Of a stretch of DNA of 64,000 nucleotides, positions 29,728-38,075 are shown piece by piece. The stretch lies in the NCBI RefSeq assembly GCF_000739875.1, contig NZ_BBJR01000022.1, positions 120,608 to 184,607 of the forward strand. Direction: 5' to 3'. The notes under the pieces were generated by a model that was not told where the DNA came from, did not search any database, and was given only the letters and a program-made list of their open reading frames with translations. Each line of letters begins with the position of its first letter. Within the stretch, counting starts at the first letter, position 1. The translations under genes were made by a program, and so were the position numbers. This DNA is from Comamonas aquatica NBRC 14918 (lineage in GTDB: Bacteria > Pseudomonadota > Gammaproteobacteria > Burkholderiales > Burkholderiaceae_C).

Positions 29728-30530
29728 ACAGCGCCCCCCTGTCCCCCACTGGCACTTGCACCCTGGTCGGTGCCGGCCCCGGCGATCCGGAGTTGCTGAC
29801 CCTCAAGGCACTGAAAGCCATCCAGACCGCGACCGTGCTGCTGGTGGACGACCTGGTGTCCCAGGCCATCGTGGACTTTGCCGCGCCCGACGCGCGCATC
29901 ATCTATGTGGGCAAGCGCGGCGGCTGCAAGAGCACGCCCCAGGCCTTCATCGAGAAGCTGATGGAAGCCGAAGTGCACAAGGGCGAACGCGTGGTGCGCC
30001 TCAAGGGCGGTGACCCTTTCATCTTCGGCCGCGGTGGCGAAGAGGTGGAACACCTGCGCGCCGCCGGCATCGAGGTGCAGGTGATCAACGGCATCACCGC
30101 CGGCCTGGCGGGCCTGAGCAGCCTGGGCGCGCCGCTGACCCACCGCGACCACGCCCACGGCGTGGTGTTCATCACCGGCCACGCCAAGCCCGGCGATGCC
30201 GGCACGGACTGGCAGGCCCTGGCGGCCACGGCCACCGCAGCGCGGCTGACCCTGGTGATCTACATGGGCATCAGCTCGGCCGAGCAGATCACCGCCGGCC
30301 TGCAGGCCGGTGGCCTGCCCGCGCATACGCCCGCGGCCATCATCCAGCACGCCAGCCTGGCGCAGCAGCGCCACGCCATCACCACCCTGGGCGCGCTGCC
30401 CGCCACGCTGGCCGCGCAGCAACTGGGCAGCCCCAGCGTGCTGGTGATTGGCGATGTGGTGCGCGGCGTGGCCCAGTGGGCACGGCACAGCCCGGCCCCA
30501 GAGGCCACGGCGCAGGCCCTGGCCAGCTGA
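29724..30530 (+). CDS. cobA: Uroporphyrinogen-III C-methyltransferase
   Basis: A 268-residue SUMT that adds two methyl groups to uroporphyrinogen III, making precorrin-2 for siroheme and cobalamin. Family motifs are seen: VGAGPGDPELLTLKAL at the N-terminus, YVGKRGG, VVRLKGGDPFIFGRGGEE and GVVFITGHA. It lacks the dehydrogenase/chelatase domain of CysG. It overlaps ybiB by four bases. No nitrite or sulfite reductase gene is adjacent, so which pathway it serves here is not visible. Confidence 0.94.
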   Translation: MNSAPLSPTGTCTLVGAGPGDPELLTLKALKAIQTATVLLVDDLVSQAIVDFAAPDARIIYVGKRGGCKSTPQAFIEKLMEAEVHKGERVVRLKGGDPFIFGRGGEEVEHLRAAGIEVQVINGITAGLAGLSSLGAPLTHRDHAHGVVFITGHAKPGDAGTDWQALAATATAARLTLVIYMGISSAEQITAGLQAGGLPAHTPAAIIQHASLAQQRHAITTLGALPATLAAQQLGSPSVLVIGDVVRGVAQWARHSPAPEATAQALAS

Positions 30531-30892
30531 ACGCCCTGCGCACCGGCAGACCCACCGCCGTGCGGGCCGCAGCCCGGAAGGCCTTCGGACACGCCCCAGT
30601 GCCGAGGCCCAGCCGGTCGGGCTGCACCCCTGGCGCCCTTCGGGCCCGCGGCGGCCCTGCGGCTCAGACCCACCAACGCTCTTCATTTCAAAGCATTTAA
30701 CACACGTGGCGGCTTACTTTCAGGCATATAAACACCTGAAACCAGCGCCAAACGTGCGCCAATCGCTCACTTTTTGCCAGCTGCCACGGCGGCGCTGCCC
30801 CAACAACAAGGGCTGACACAGCCACCACTGTGTCAGCCCTTGTCATGCCCCCAGCCCGGGCGGGCAGGACGCATGTCTTTGCACGGCGCGCC
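30531..30892. other. Intergenic region with one strong hairpin
   Basis: This 362-bp gap lies between convergent cobA and phoX. The left third is GC-rich and has no convincing gene; the middle (30685-30770) is AT-rich. The right end holds a 15-bp perfect inverted repeat (30806-30820 with 30829-30843). No small gene or RNA could be supported. Confidence 0.6.
30806..30843. terminator. Hairpin between cobA and phoX, likely terminator
   Basis: ACAAGGGCTGACACA pairs perfectly with TGTGTCAGCCCTTGT across an eight-base loop. There is no clean T-run, so efficient intrinsic termination is uncertain, but the position between convergent genes suits it. Confidence 0.55.
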
Positions 30893-32851
30893 TCAGCTGC
30901 CGATCACACCGCCATCGTCCTTGGTGATCACCACCGTGGCCGAGCGCGGAATGCTGTTGCCGCCATCGGGCCAGTGGCTGTCGCCCTCTTCACCGGGGTG
31001 CTGGATGTTGATGAACATGGTCTTGTGGTCCGGGGTGAAGGTGATGCCGGTCACCTCGCACTCCTTGGGGCCCACCAGGAAGCGGCGGATTTCCTTGGTC
31101 ACGGGGTCGGCGCACAGCATCTGGTTGTTGCCCTGGCCGGCGTAGTCCCCCTTGTTGCTGTACTTGCCGTCGGTCTGGATCCACAGGCGGCCGTCACGGT
31201 CGAAGGCCAGGCCATCGGGGCTGTTGAAGGTGTTGTCGGCCGTGATGTTGGCCGAGCCCGAGCGCAGGTCCTTGCGGTCCGTGTGCACGGTGGGGTTGCC
31301 GGCCAGCACGAAGATGTCCCACTCGAAGGTGGTGGCCGCGGCGTCGCCCCCGGCTTCGCGCCAGCGCACGATCTGGCCGTAGACGTTCTTCTCGCGCGGA
31401 TTGGCGTCGTCCACGGTCTTGCGGCCGCTGTTGTTGGTCAGGGTCACATAGACCTCGCCGGTGCGGGGGTGCACGGTCACCCACTCGGGGCGGTCCATCT
31501 TGGTGGCGCCCACCACATCGCCGGCCAAGCGGGCATGCACCAGCACGGCCGCCTGGTTGGCAAACTGGGCATCGGCACGCAGCTGGGGGTTGGCCTGCTT
31601 GTCCAGCAGCAGCCAGGTGCCGGTGCCGGCAAAGTCGCCCGTGGCGGCACCCGCATCAAAACGGGCCACGAACAGCTGGCCGTCGTCCAGCAGGCGGCTG
31701 GTGTCGCCGCCGGGCACGTACTTGTGGTTCGAGACGAACTTGTAGATGTAGTCGTTGGCCTGGTCGTCACCCATGTAGATCACGGGACGGCCATCCTTGG
31801 TCAGGGCGAAGGCGGCGTTCTCGTGCTTGAAGCGGCCCAGCGCCGTGCGCTTTTGCGGGATGCTACCGGGGTTGAAGGGGTCGATCTCGACGATCCAGCC
31901 AAAGCGGTGGGATTCGTTGGGCTCCTTCACATAGTCAAAGCGCGCCTCGTGCTTTTCCCACTGGAACAGGCTGCCCTTGGGCGACAGGCCGTAGCGCTTT
32001 TGCGCGGCGTTGCGGCGGTCTTCACCGGCGCTGGTGCCGAAGTAGTTGTTGAAGTTTTCCTCGCAAGTCAGGTAGGTGCCCCAGGGGGTGAAACCATTGC
32101 CGCAGTTGTTGAAGGTGCCTTGCGCGCGCGTGCCGCTGGCATCGCCGCGGGTCTTGAGCAGGGCATCGCCGGCGGCAGGGCCGCTCATCTGCATGGCCGA
32201 ATGCGCCGTGATGCGGCGGTTGTAGACGCTGCCCGGCACGATGTCCCATGCGCCCTTGGCGTTGCGCTTGAGGTGGATCACCGACACGCCGTGCGCGTTC
32301 ATGGACTTGTGCACGTGGTCGCGACCCCATTGCTTGGCCACGTCGCCGCCCTTGCGGCCAAACAGCCAGACGTAGGCGCCGGTCTTTTCATCGACCGTGC
32401 AGTACTCGTGGTTCATGACCAGCAGGCCTTCGTCGTTCTTGCCGTCCAGGGCGAAGAAGTGGATGCCGTCGTGGTTGTCGCCCACCTGCTGGGCCTGGGT
32501 GGCGGCGTCCTCGCTGCCATCGCCCTTGAACTTGGGGGCCCCGTCCAGCAGCGGTGTGCCCCAGGGGGCCAGCACCTTGGCACTGTAGCCGGGAGCAATC
32601 TTGATGCTGTCGTCGGTCGAGATCGGAATGGCCTGGAAGCCGATCAGCGGCTGGCCGCCCTGGCTGCCCGATGTGGCGCAACCGACCAGCCCCCCGCCCA
32701 GACCCAGGAACATGGCCGCCGACAGGCCAGTGCCGGTGCGCAAAAAGCCACGGCGCGACACGGCGCTGGCCACCACGGTCTGGAATTCCGGGTTGGCGCT
32801 GAGGTTGGTGGGAACATCTTCGCTGTCGAGGGTGGCAGCTTGCAGATTCAT
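30893..32851 (-). CDS. phoX: PhoX-family alkaline phosphatase, Tat-exported
   Basis: A 652-residue PhoX/DUF839 protein, a calcium-iron phosphatase that releases phosphate from organic phosphoesters outside the cytoplasm. Twin arginines at R33-R34 in VSRRGFLRTG mark a Tat signal, and a lipobox-like LVGC follows at C58, so it may be a Tat lipoprotein. Core features include MNHEYC, the TPWGTYLTCEENFNNYFG stretch and SPDGLAFDRDGRLWIQTDG. The start at 32851 is supported by AAGGA eight bases upstream and gives the signal peptide. A row of Pho-box-like heptamers lies 60-100 bp upstream, so PhoB control under phosphate starvation is likely. Confidence 0.93.
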   Translation of the reverse strand: MNLQAATLDSEDVPTNLSANPEFQTVVASAVSRRGFLRTGTGLSAAMFLGLGGGLVGCATSGSQGGQPLIGFQAIPISTDDSIKIAPGYSAKVLAPWGTPLLDGAPKFKGDGSEDAATQAQQVGDNHDGIHFFALDGKNDEGLLVMNHEYCTVDEKTGAYVWLFGRKGGDVAKQWGRDHVHKSMNAHGVSVIHLKRNAKGAWDIVPGSVYNRRITAHSAMQMSGPAAGDALLKTRGDASGTRAQGTFNNCGNGFTPWGTYLTCEENFNNYFGTSAGEDRRNAAQKRYGLSPKGSLFQWEKHEARFDYVKEPNESHRFGWIVEIDPFNPGSIPQKRTALGRFKHENAAFALTKDGRPVIYMGDDQANDYIYKFVSNHKYVPGGDTSRLLDDGQLFVARFDAGAATGDFAGTGTWLLLDKQANPQLRADAQFANQAAVLVHARLAGDVVGATKMDRPEWVTVHPRTGEVYVTLTNNSGRKTVDDANPREKNVYGQIVRWREAGGDAAATTFEWDIFVLAGNPTVHTDRKDLRSGSANITADNTFNSPDGLAFDRDGRLWIQTDGKYSNKGDYAGQGNNQMLCADPVTKEIRRFLVGPKECEVTGITFTPDHKTMFINIQHPGEEGDSHWPDGGNSIPRSATVVITKDDGGVIGS

Positions 32852-32912
32852 GGTGGGCGTCCTTGAGGTCGTCGTGGGGGTTTCAAAAGCCCGGCCAGTG
32901 TCTGCAAACACT

Positions 32913-32952
32913 GTGTCAGCGACGTGACGGTTGCGCGGCATTTGCATGACAG
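32913..32952 (-). promoter_or_regulatory. Pho-box-like array upstream of phoX
   Basis: On the minus strand four heptamers occur at 11-bp spacing, each separated by four bases: CTGTCAT, ATGCCGC, CCGTCAC and CTGACAC. Three of the four resemble the PhoB half-site CTGTCAT; the second is poor. The 7+4+7 layout is that of a Pho box, and PhoX genes are classic PhoB targets. Confidence 0.55.
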
Positions 32953-33091
32953 CGCACCGCCGCGTTGTGCCACGGCCCCAAGGCTTGCAGGGCCGTGACA
33001 AACGGGCGCCGGCTGCGCGTTGACCGCCATCCCAGCGCCCGAATCACAGCGCACAATGGCAGCACGCCCTCAACCACCGCGAGGTATTTCG

Positions 33092-34898
33092 ATGCGCTTT
33101 GCAAATCTGAAAATTGGCACCAAGCTCGGCCTGGCGTTCGCGTCCATGCTGGCCCTGACCCTTCTGCTGGGCAGCGTGGCCCTGTGGCAGGTCGAGCGAC
33201 TGAACCAGGCCTTCCACGGCATCAGCGAGAACGCCCTGCCCAGCGTGGCAGAGACCGGCAACATGCGGTCGCAATGGAACCGCTACCGCCGCCTGGAAAG
33301 CCACTTGCTCACGCCGCAGAGCGAATCGGCCGCCCAGACCCTGGATCAGCAGTCGCAGTCGGTACTGGCCTTGATCTCCGAGTCAGAGCAACGCTACAAG
33401 GCGCTGGAACAATCGGCACAAGAGCAGCAACTGCTGCAGGCCTACCAGCAGCAGCGGGACACCTACCTGGCCGTGCACCAGCGCTTCACGGAGGCGGCGT
33501 TGACCCTGCACCGCAGTGGCAACACCGACCCCGCCGCCCTGGTGCAGTTGCAGTCCATGTACACCCAGGAGGGCGAACCCGCGTTTGCCGCGCTGGCCGA
33601 GACAGTGGGCAAACTGTCGAGCATCAACCAGAACAATGCCGAGGTGCTGCGCACGGACAGCGCCACGGTCAAGACCTCGGCCATGTGGTGGGTGCTGGGC
33701 AGCATGGCCAGCAGCGCCGCCCTGGCGCTGCTGTTCGCGGTGCTGGTCACACGCTCGCTGGCCCGCCCGGCCCACCAGGCGATGCAGGCCGCCACGCAGA
33801 TTGCGGCCGGGGATCTGACCCACCCCATCCAGGCCCTCAGCAGCGATGAGATGGGCACCCTGATGGCCACCATGGAGCAGATGCGCCACAGCCTGAGCAC
33901 GGTAGTGCAGCGCGTGCGCAGCAACGCCGAGTCGGTGGCCACCGCCAGCGAAGAGATTTCGAGCGGCACCACGGACCTGTCCTCGCGCACCGAAGAGCAG
34001 GCCAGCGCGCTGGAAGAGACCGCCGCCTCGATGGAGCAGCTCTCGTCCACCGTGCGCCAGAACGCCGACAGCGCCCTGCAGGCCAACCAGCTGGCCCTGA
34101 GTGCCTCACAAGTTGCCCAGCAAGGCGGCGAGGTGGTCGGCGAGGTGGTGGAAAGCATGCGCAGCATCACCGAAAGCAGCCACAAGATTGCCGACATCAT
34201 CGGGGTCATCGACGGCATTGCCTTCCAGACCAACATCCTGGCCCTGAACGCCGCTGTCGAGGCCGCGCGCGCCGGTGAACAAGGCCGCGGCTTTGCCGTG
34301 GTGGCGGCCGAGGTGCGCAGCCTGGCCGGCCGCTCGGCCGAGGCGGCCAAGGAAATCAAGCAGCTGATCCACAGCAGCGTCTCGCGCGTGGAAGCCGGCA
34401 GCGCCCTGGTGGAGCGCGCCGGCCACACCATGTCCGAGGTGGTGGGCGCCATCCGCCGCGTGACCGACCTGGTCGGCGAGATCAGCGCCGCCAGCACCGA
34501 GCAGAGCCAGGGCGTGGCCCAGGTCGGTGAAGCCATCACGCAGATGGACACCACCACCCAGCAGAATGCGGCCCTGGTCGAGGAAAGCGCGGCCGCCGCC
34601 GACAGCCTGAAGCGCCAAGCCCAGGAACTGGTGCAGGCCGTCTCGCACTTCAAGACCCAGGGCGGCACTGCACCGGCGGCTGCCCCTGTCCGCGCGGCCA
34701 CGCCGGCCGCTGCGGTGCCCGTGGCTACGGCCGCTCCCCGCACGCCGATGCCAGCACCGCGCAGCCCCGCCGCGGGTGCGGCGCGCACAAGCATCCACCC
34801 CAGCCACCTCGGCGCCCGCCCTGGCCCGCCCGGCCAAGCCCTCCGCCCCGCCCGCAGCGCCATCCGGCGACAACACCGACGACTGGGAAAGCTTCTAA
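33092..34898 (+). CDS. Methyl-accepting chemotaxis protein, frameshifted near the C-terminus
   Basis: A chemoreceptor with an N-terminal membrane helix (about 12-31), a periplasmic four-helix ligand domain (about 35-190), a second helix starting [17 protein letters not shown], a HAMP domain and a long cytoplasmic coiled-coil. The signalling tip contains the hallmark [19 protein letters not shown]. The ATG at 33092 follows GAGG. The frame stays open to 35239, but past about 34785 it turns Arg/Pro-rich and runs into the next gene. Reading the +1 frame instead gives an Ala/Pro linker and the terminal peptide DDWESF with a stop at 34896-34898. Length is 3n+1, so one extra base near 34780-34786 is the simplest explanation; restored length is about 601 residues. 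Confidence 0.85.
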
Positions 34899-35006
34899 AC
34901 ACAGCTCAGCTGCGCCACCAACCGCTGGGGTCGCGTGGTCCTGGCCAGCATCGGCCCCGGCTGATGCTTGGCCCCTGCGCCAGCGGCACACCCCCAGCCC
35001 CCATGC

Positions 35007-35036
35007 AAAAAGCCGTGCCCACAGGCACGGCTTTTT
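35007..35036. terminator. Bidirectional terminator between the chemoreceptor and thioesterase genes
   Basis: GCCGTGCC (35012-35019) pairs with GGCACGGC (35024-35031), flanked by five A on the left and five T on the right. Confidence 0.88.
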
Positions 35037-35066
35037 ACTTGTGCATCGGGCGCAGCGCGCCGGGAA

Positions 35067-35561
35067 TCACACCACGGTCGAAGAGGCCTGGCGGGTTTCG
35101 GCAAAGCGCTGGGCCACTTCCTTGCGCATGTCCTTGCGGATCAAGGCCGCCTGCCAGCGGCGCTGCTGTTCCTCGGTCTCGGTCTGCAGCGCAGGCACCG
35201 GCACGGGCTTGCGCGCATCGTCCACCGCCACCATGGTGAAAAAGCAGCTGTTCACATGGCGCACCACCTGGGTGCGGATGTCCTCGGCAATCACCTTGAT
35301 GCCGATTTCCATGGAAGAATGGCCGGTGTAGTTCACGCTGGCCAGGAAGGTCACCAGCTCGCCCACATGGATGGGCTGCAAAAACATCACCTGGTCCACG
35401 CTCAGCGTCACGCAGTAGCGACCGGCATAGCGGCTGGCGCAGGCGTAGGCCACTTCGTCCAGCTTCTTCAAGATTGCGCCCCCGTGCACATTGCCGGAAA
35501 AATTGGCCATGTCAGGGGTCATCAGCACCGTCATGCTGAGTTGGTGTGCAGGCAAGTTCAT
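35067..35561 (-). CDS. YciA-like acyl-CoA thioesterase
   Basis: A 164-residue hot-dog-fold thioesterase of the YciA/cytosolic acyl-CoA hydrolase group. The active-site region [20 protein letters not shown] and the following [16 protein letters not shown] segment are characteristic. Such enzymes hydrolyse a broad range of acyl-CoA esters in the cytoplasm. The gene is alone on the minus strand and shares a terminator with the chemoreceptor gene. Confidence 0.92.
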   Translation of the reverse strand: MNLPAHQLSMTVLMTPDMANFSGNVHGGAILKKLDEVAYACASRYAGRYCVTLSVDQVMFLQPIHVGELVTFLASVNYTGHSSMEIGIKVIAEDIRTQVVRHVNSCFFTMVAVDDARKPVPVPALQTETEEQQRRWQAALIRKDMRKEVAQRFAETRQASSTVV

Positions 35562-35717
35562 GGCGGTGGATTGTAGGAACGGATGGTGGCAGTGGCACGA
35601 CAGCCGCCGGGCAACCCGCAGCCCCTGCGGGGCTTGGCCGCTTGGCTACACTGCCGGGGCCGCCCGTCTGTGTGATGGGCGTTGCTTTTTGGCCCCCATT
35701 CACGTACTTGCCGCCCC

Positions 35718-36995
35718 ATGACTGCTGCCCCTGCCCTGCCCGCCACCACCGCCTTCGACGCCATCATCCTGGGCGCCGGCGCGGCCGGGCTGTTCTGCGC
35801 CGCGCAAGCAGGGCAGGCGGGCCTGAAGGTGCTGCTGATCGACCACGCCGAGAAGGTGGCCGAGAAGATCCGCATCTCCGGCGGCGGGCGCTGCAACTTC
35901 ACCAACCGCGACCTGGACGTGCGCGCGCCGCACAAGCACTACGTGGGCCAGAACCCACAGTTCTGCCGCTCGGCCCTGTCGCGCTACACCCCGGCCGACT
36001 TCATGGCGCTGCTGGAGCGGCACGGCATTGCCTACGAGGAAAAGCACAAGGGCCAGCTGTTTGCCAGCACCAGCGCGGAGGACATCATCCGCATGCTGCT
36101 GGCCGAGTGCGCCACCGGCCAGGTCGAGCACTGGCAGCCCTGCGCCGTCAAAAAAATCAGCTTTTTGCCTTCCAGCGCAGATGCAGCAAGCGCCGGCAGC
36201 TATGAAATTTCCACTGACCGGGGCGTGGTGCGCGCGCCGCGCCTGGTGCTGGCCACGGGCGGCCTGTCCATCCCCAAGATCGGTGCGACGGACTTCGGCT
36301 ACCGCATCGCCCAGCAATTCCAGCTGCCGCTGGTGGAACGCCACCCCGGCCTGGTGCCGCTGACCTTTGACGGCGCGGCCTGGCAGCCCTACGCCCAGCT
36401 CGCAGGTCTGGCCCTGCCGGTGGAAATCAGCACCGGCCGCAAGAAGGAACGCATGAGCTTCCACGAAGACCTGCTGTTCACCCACCGCGGCCTGTCCGGC
36501 CCGGCGGTGCTGCAGATCTCCAGCTACTGGAAAGCCGGCACGCCCCTGCAGATCAACCTGCTGCCCGGCACCGACCTGGCCGCGCTGCTGCAACAGGCCA
36601 AGGCCCGCTCGCGCAAGCTGGTGGTCAACGAACTGGCGGCCTTGCTGCCCGCGCGCCTGGCCGAAGCCTGGGTCAGTCAGCAGCCCGAGCTGCAGCGCCC
36701 CATCAACGAGGCCAGCGACAAGGCCCTGGGCAAGCTGGCCGAGCAACTGAGCCGCTGGGAGATCACGCCCACGGGCTCGGAAGGCTACAAGAAGGCCGAA
36801 GTCACCCTGGGCGGCATCGCCACCCAGGCGCTGTCGCAGCAGACCATGGAATGCAAGACCCAGCCCGGCTTGTACGCCATCGGCGAGGTGGTGGACATCA
36901 CCGGCTGGCTCGGCGGCTACAACTTCCAGTGGGCCTGGGCCAGTGCCTTTGCCTGCGCCCAGGCCATGGCGCAGCAGCAGGCCGCGCAGGCCTGA
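35718..36995 (+). CDS. HI0933-family NAD(P)/FAD-dependent oxidoreductase
   Basis: A 425-residue flavoprotein of the HI0933/YhiN/BaiN family, function mostly unknown. The N-terminal FAD Rossmann motif is ILGAGAAGLFCA, the family signature is SGGGRCNFTNRDL, and the C-terminal FAD contact is GEVVDITGWLGGYNFQWAW. The ATG at 35718 was preferred to a TTG at 35682. A segment of about 22 residues (KKISFLPSSADAASAGSYEI, about 144-163) lies where the family is variable and is encoded by a short palindromic repeat (36147-36212), so part of this protein may derive from that element. Confidence 0.9.
   Translation: MTAAPALPATTAFDAIILGAGAAGLFCAAQAGQAGLKVLLIDHAEKVAEKIRISGGGRCNFTNRDLDVRAPHKHYVGQNPQFCRSALSRYTPADFMALLERHGIAYEEKHKGQLFASTSAEDIIRMLLAECATGQVEHWQPCAVKKISFLPSSADAASAGSYEISTDRGVVRAPRLVLATGGLSIPKIGATDFGYRIAQQFQLPLVERHPGLVPLTFDGAAWQPYAQLAGLALPVEISTGRKKERMSFHEDLLFTHRGLSGPAVLQISSYWKAGTPLQINLLPGTDLAALLQQAKARSRKLVVNELAALLPARLAEAWVSQQPELQRPINEASDKALGKLAEQLSRWEITPTGSEGYKKAEVTLGGIATQALSQQTMECKTQPGLYAIGEVVDITGWLGGYNFQWAWASAFACAQAMAQQQAAQA
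36147..36212. repeat. Short palindromic element, copy inside the flavoprotein gene
   Basis: On the minus strand it begins TTTCATAGCTGCCGGCGCTT and continues GCTGCATCTGCGCTGG, then an A-rich stretch and AGCTGATTTTTTT. It shares TTTCATAGCTG with the copy at 45671-45721 and ctgcatctgcgctgga with that at 42491-42545. It is read through in frame. Confidence 0.45.
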
Positions 36996-37026
36996 AGCCC
37001 CAGTCCGCCAGTGGGCGAAGCGGCCA

Positions 37027-37057
37027 CTGCAGATACATTTCCAAAAGTCGTTATAAT
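37027..37057 (+). promoter_or_regulatory. Candidate sigma-70 promoter of rpsU
   Basis: A consensus TATAAT lies at 37052-37057 about 130 bp before rpsU. The -35 region around 37029 is poor. Transcription would start near 37063 and leave a leader of roughly 120 nt. Confidence 0.5.
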
Positions 37058-37077
37058 GCTCGACTTTGCTGGCATAT

Positions 37078-37110
37078 CCCCGTCGGCCATACTAGTTAAT
37101 AGAGACGGGG
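37078..37110 (+). promoter_or_regulatory. Stem-loop in the rpsU leader
   Basis: CCCCGTC (37078-37084) pairs with GACGGGG (37104-37110) across an AT-rich 19-base loop containing ACTAGTTAAT. The loop interior is unlike the surrounding GC-rich DNA. Ribosomal-protein leaders often fold for feedback control; whether this one does is unknown. Confidence 0.35.
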
Positions 37111-37186
37111 AACAACCGCTGCTTATGGCTCTCAGGCCCGATCTTCCCGAGAACCCGCTGACAGCACAGATATATCTGGAAACTGA

Positions 37187-37399
37187 ATGACTACCATCCG
37201 CGTCAAAGAAAACGAACCCTATGAAGTTGCCCTGCGCCGCTTCAAGCGCACCATCGAAAAGCTGGGTCTGCTGACCGACCTGCGCGCTCGCGAGTTCTAC
37301 GAAAAGCCCACAGCCGAGCGCAAGCGCAAGAAGGCTGCTGCCGTGAAGCGCCACTACAAGCGCGTTCGCAGCATGCAACTGCCCAAGAAGCTGTACTAA
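37187..37399 (+). CDS. rpsU: 30S ribosomal protein S21
   Basis: A 70-residue, strongly basic S21 ([19 protein letters not shown], ending [12 protein letters not shown]), a component of the 30S subunit that contacts the anti-Shine-Dalgarno region. The ATG at 37187 is certain from alignment, though the upstream GGAAACTGA is a weak ribosome site, as often seen for rpsU. An intrinsic terminator separates it from yqeY. In many proteobacteria rpsU leads the macromolecular synthesis operon with dnaG and rpoD; those genes are not found downstream here. Confidence 0.98.
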   Translation: MTTIRVKENEPYEVALRRFKRTIEKLGLLTDLRAREFYEKPTAERKRKKAAAVKRHYKRVRSMQLPKKLY

Positions 37400-37434
37400 T
37401 CGTCGATTAGGATCAGTCGGCCGTCAAACGCCGC

Positions 37435-37469
37435 AAACCCGCGCTCGGGACGCCAGGCGCGGGTTTTTT
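37435..37469 (+). terminator. Intrinsic terminator after rpsU
   Basis: CCCGCGC (37438-37444) pairs with GCGCGGG (37457-37463), flanked by AAA on the left and six T on the right. Partial read-through could still feed yqeY. Confidence 0.85.
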
Positions 37470-37558
37470 GTTTTCTGGCCACTGCCCGCACGGCGCAGTG
37501 ACCTCTCGGTGCCCGGCCCTCGCAGCAGCGGCCACGGCGCCCTACCCAGGAGAGATGT

Positions 37559-38005
37559 ATGAGCTTGAAAGCCCAGATTACCGAAGACATGAAGACCGCC
37601 ATGCGCGCCAAGGACAGTGCGCGCCTGGGCACCATCCGCCTACTGCAGGCTGCGATGAAGCAAAAGGAAGTGGACGAACGCATCGAGCTCGATGACGCCG
37701 CCGTCATCGCCATCGTCGACAAGCTGATCAAGCAGCGCAAGGACAGCATTGCAGCCTTCGAAGCCGCCAACCGCGCCGACCTGGCCGATGTGGAAAAGGC
37801 CGAGCTGGAAGTGCTCAAGGTCTACCTGCCCGAGCGCATGGGCGAGGCCGAGATCACCGCCGCCGTGCAGGCCATCGTGGCCGAGCTGGGTGCCAGCGGC
37901 CCGGGCGACATGGGCAAGGTGATGGGCGCCGTCAAGGCCCAGCTGGCCGGCAAGGCCGACATGGGCCTGGTGTCCGCCGCCGTGAAGACCGCGCTGAGCA
38001 AGTAA
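37559..38005 (+). CDS. yqeY: GatB/YqeY domain protein
   Basis: A 148-residue YqeY protein, related to the C-terminal domain of the GatB amidotransferase subunit. The stretches RLLQAAMKQKEVDERIEL, YLPERMGEAEI and GPGDMGKVMGAVKAQLAGKADM are typical. Its exact role is unknown; the fold suggests RNA binding, and it recurs beside rpsU. The ATG at 37559 follows CAGGAGAG. A terminator and a convergent LysR gene follow directly. Confidence 0.93.
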   Translation: MSLKAQITEDMKTAMRAKDSARLGTIRLLQAAMKQKEVDERIELDDAAVIAIVDKLIKQRKDSIAAFEAANRADLADVEKAELEVLKVYLPERMGEAEITAAVQAIVAELGASGPGDMGKVMGAVKAQLAGKADMGLVSAAVKTALSK

Positions 38006-38035
38006 TGGCGGACCGCGCTGGGCGCGGACTGCTCC

Positions 38036-38075
38036 AGGGTGTGGGCGCCACTGTGCGCTCACACCCTTTATTTTT
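38036..38075 (+). terminator. Intrinsic terminator after yqeY
   Basis: AGGGTGTGGGCGC (38036-38048) pairs with GCGCTCACACCCT (38055-38067) with one G-U pair, then TTATTTTT. It overlaps the stop codon of the convergent LysR gene. Confidence 0.8.

Noticed and set aside
34899..35239. Extra 113 codons at the end of the chemoreceptor frame
   Set aside because: Arg/Pro-rich, crosses a terminator and an opposite-strand thioesterase gene, while the neighbouring frame gives the expected DDWESF ending.
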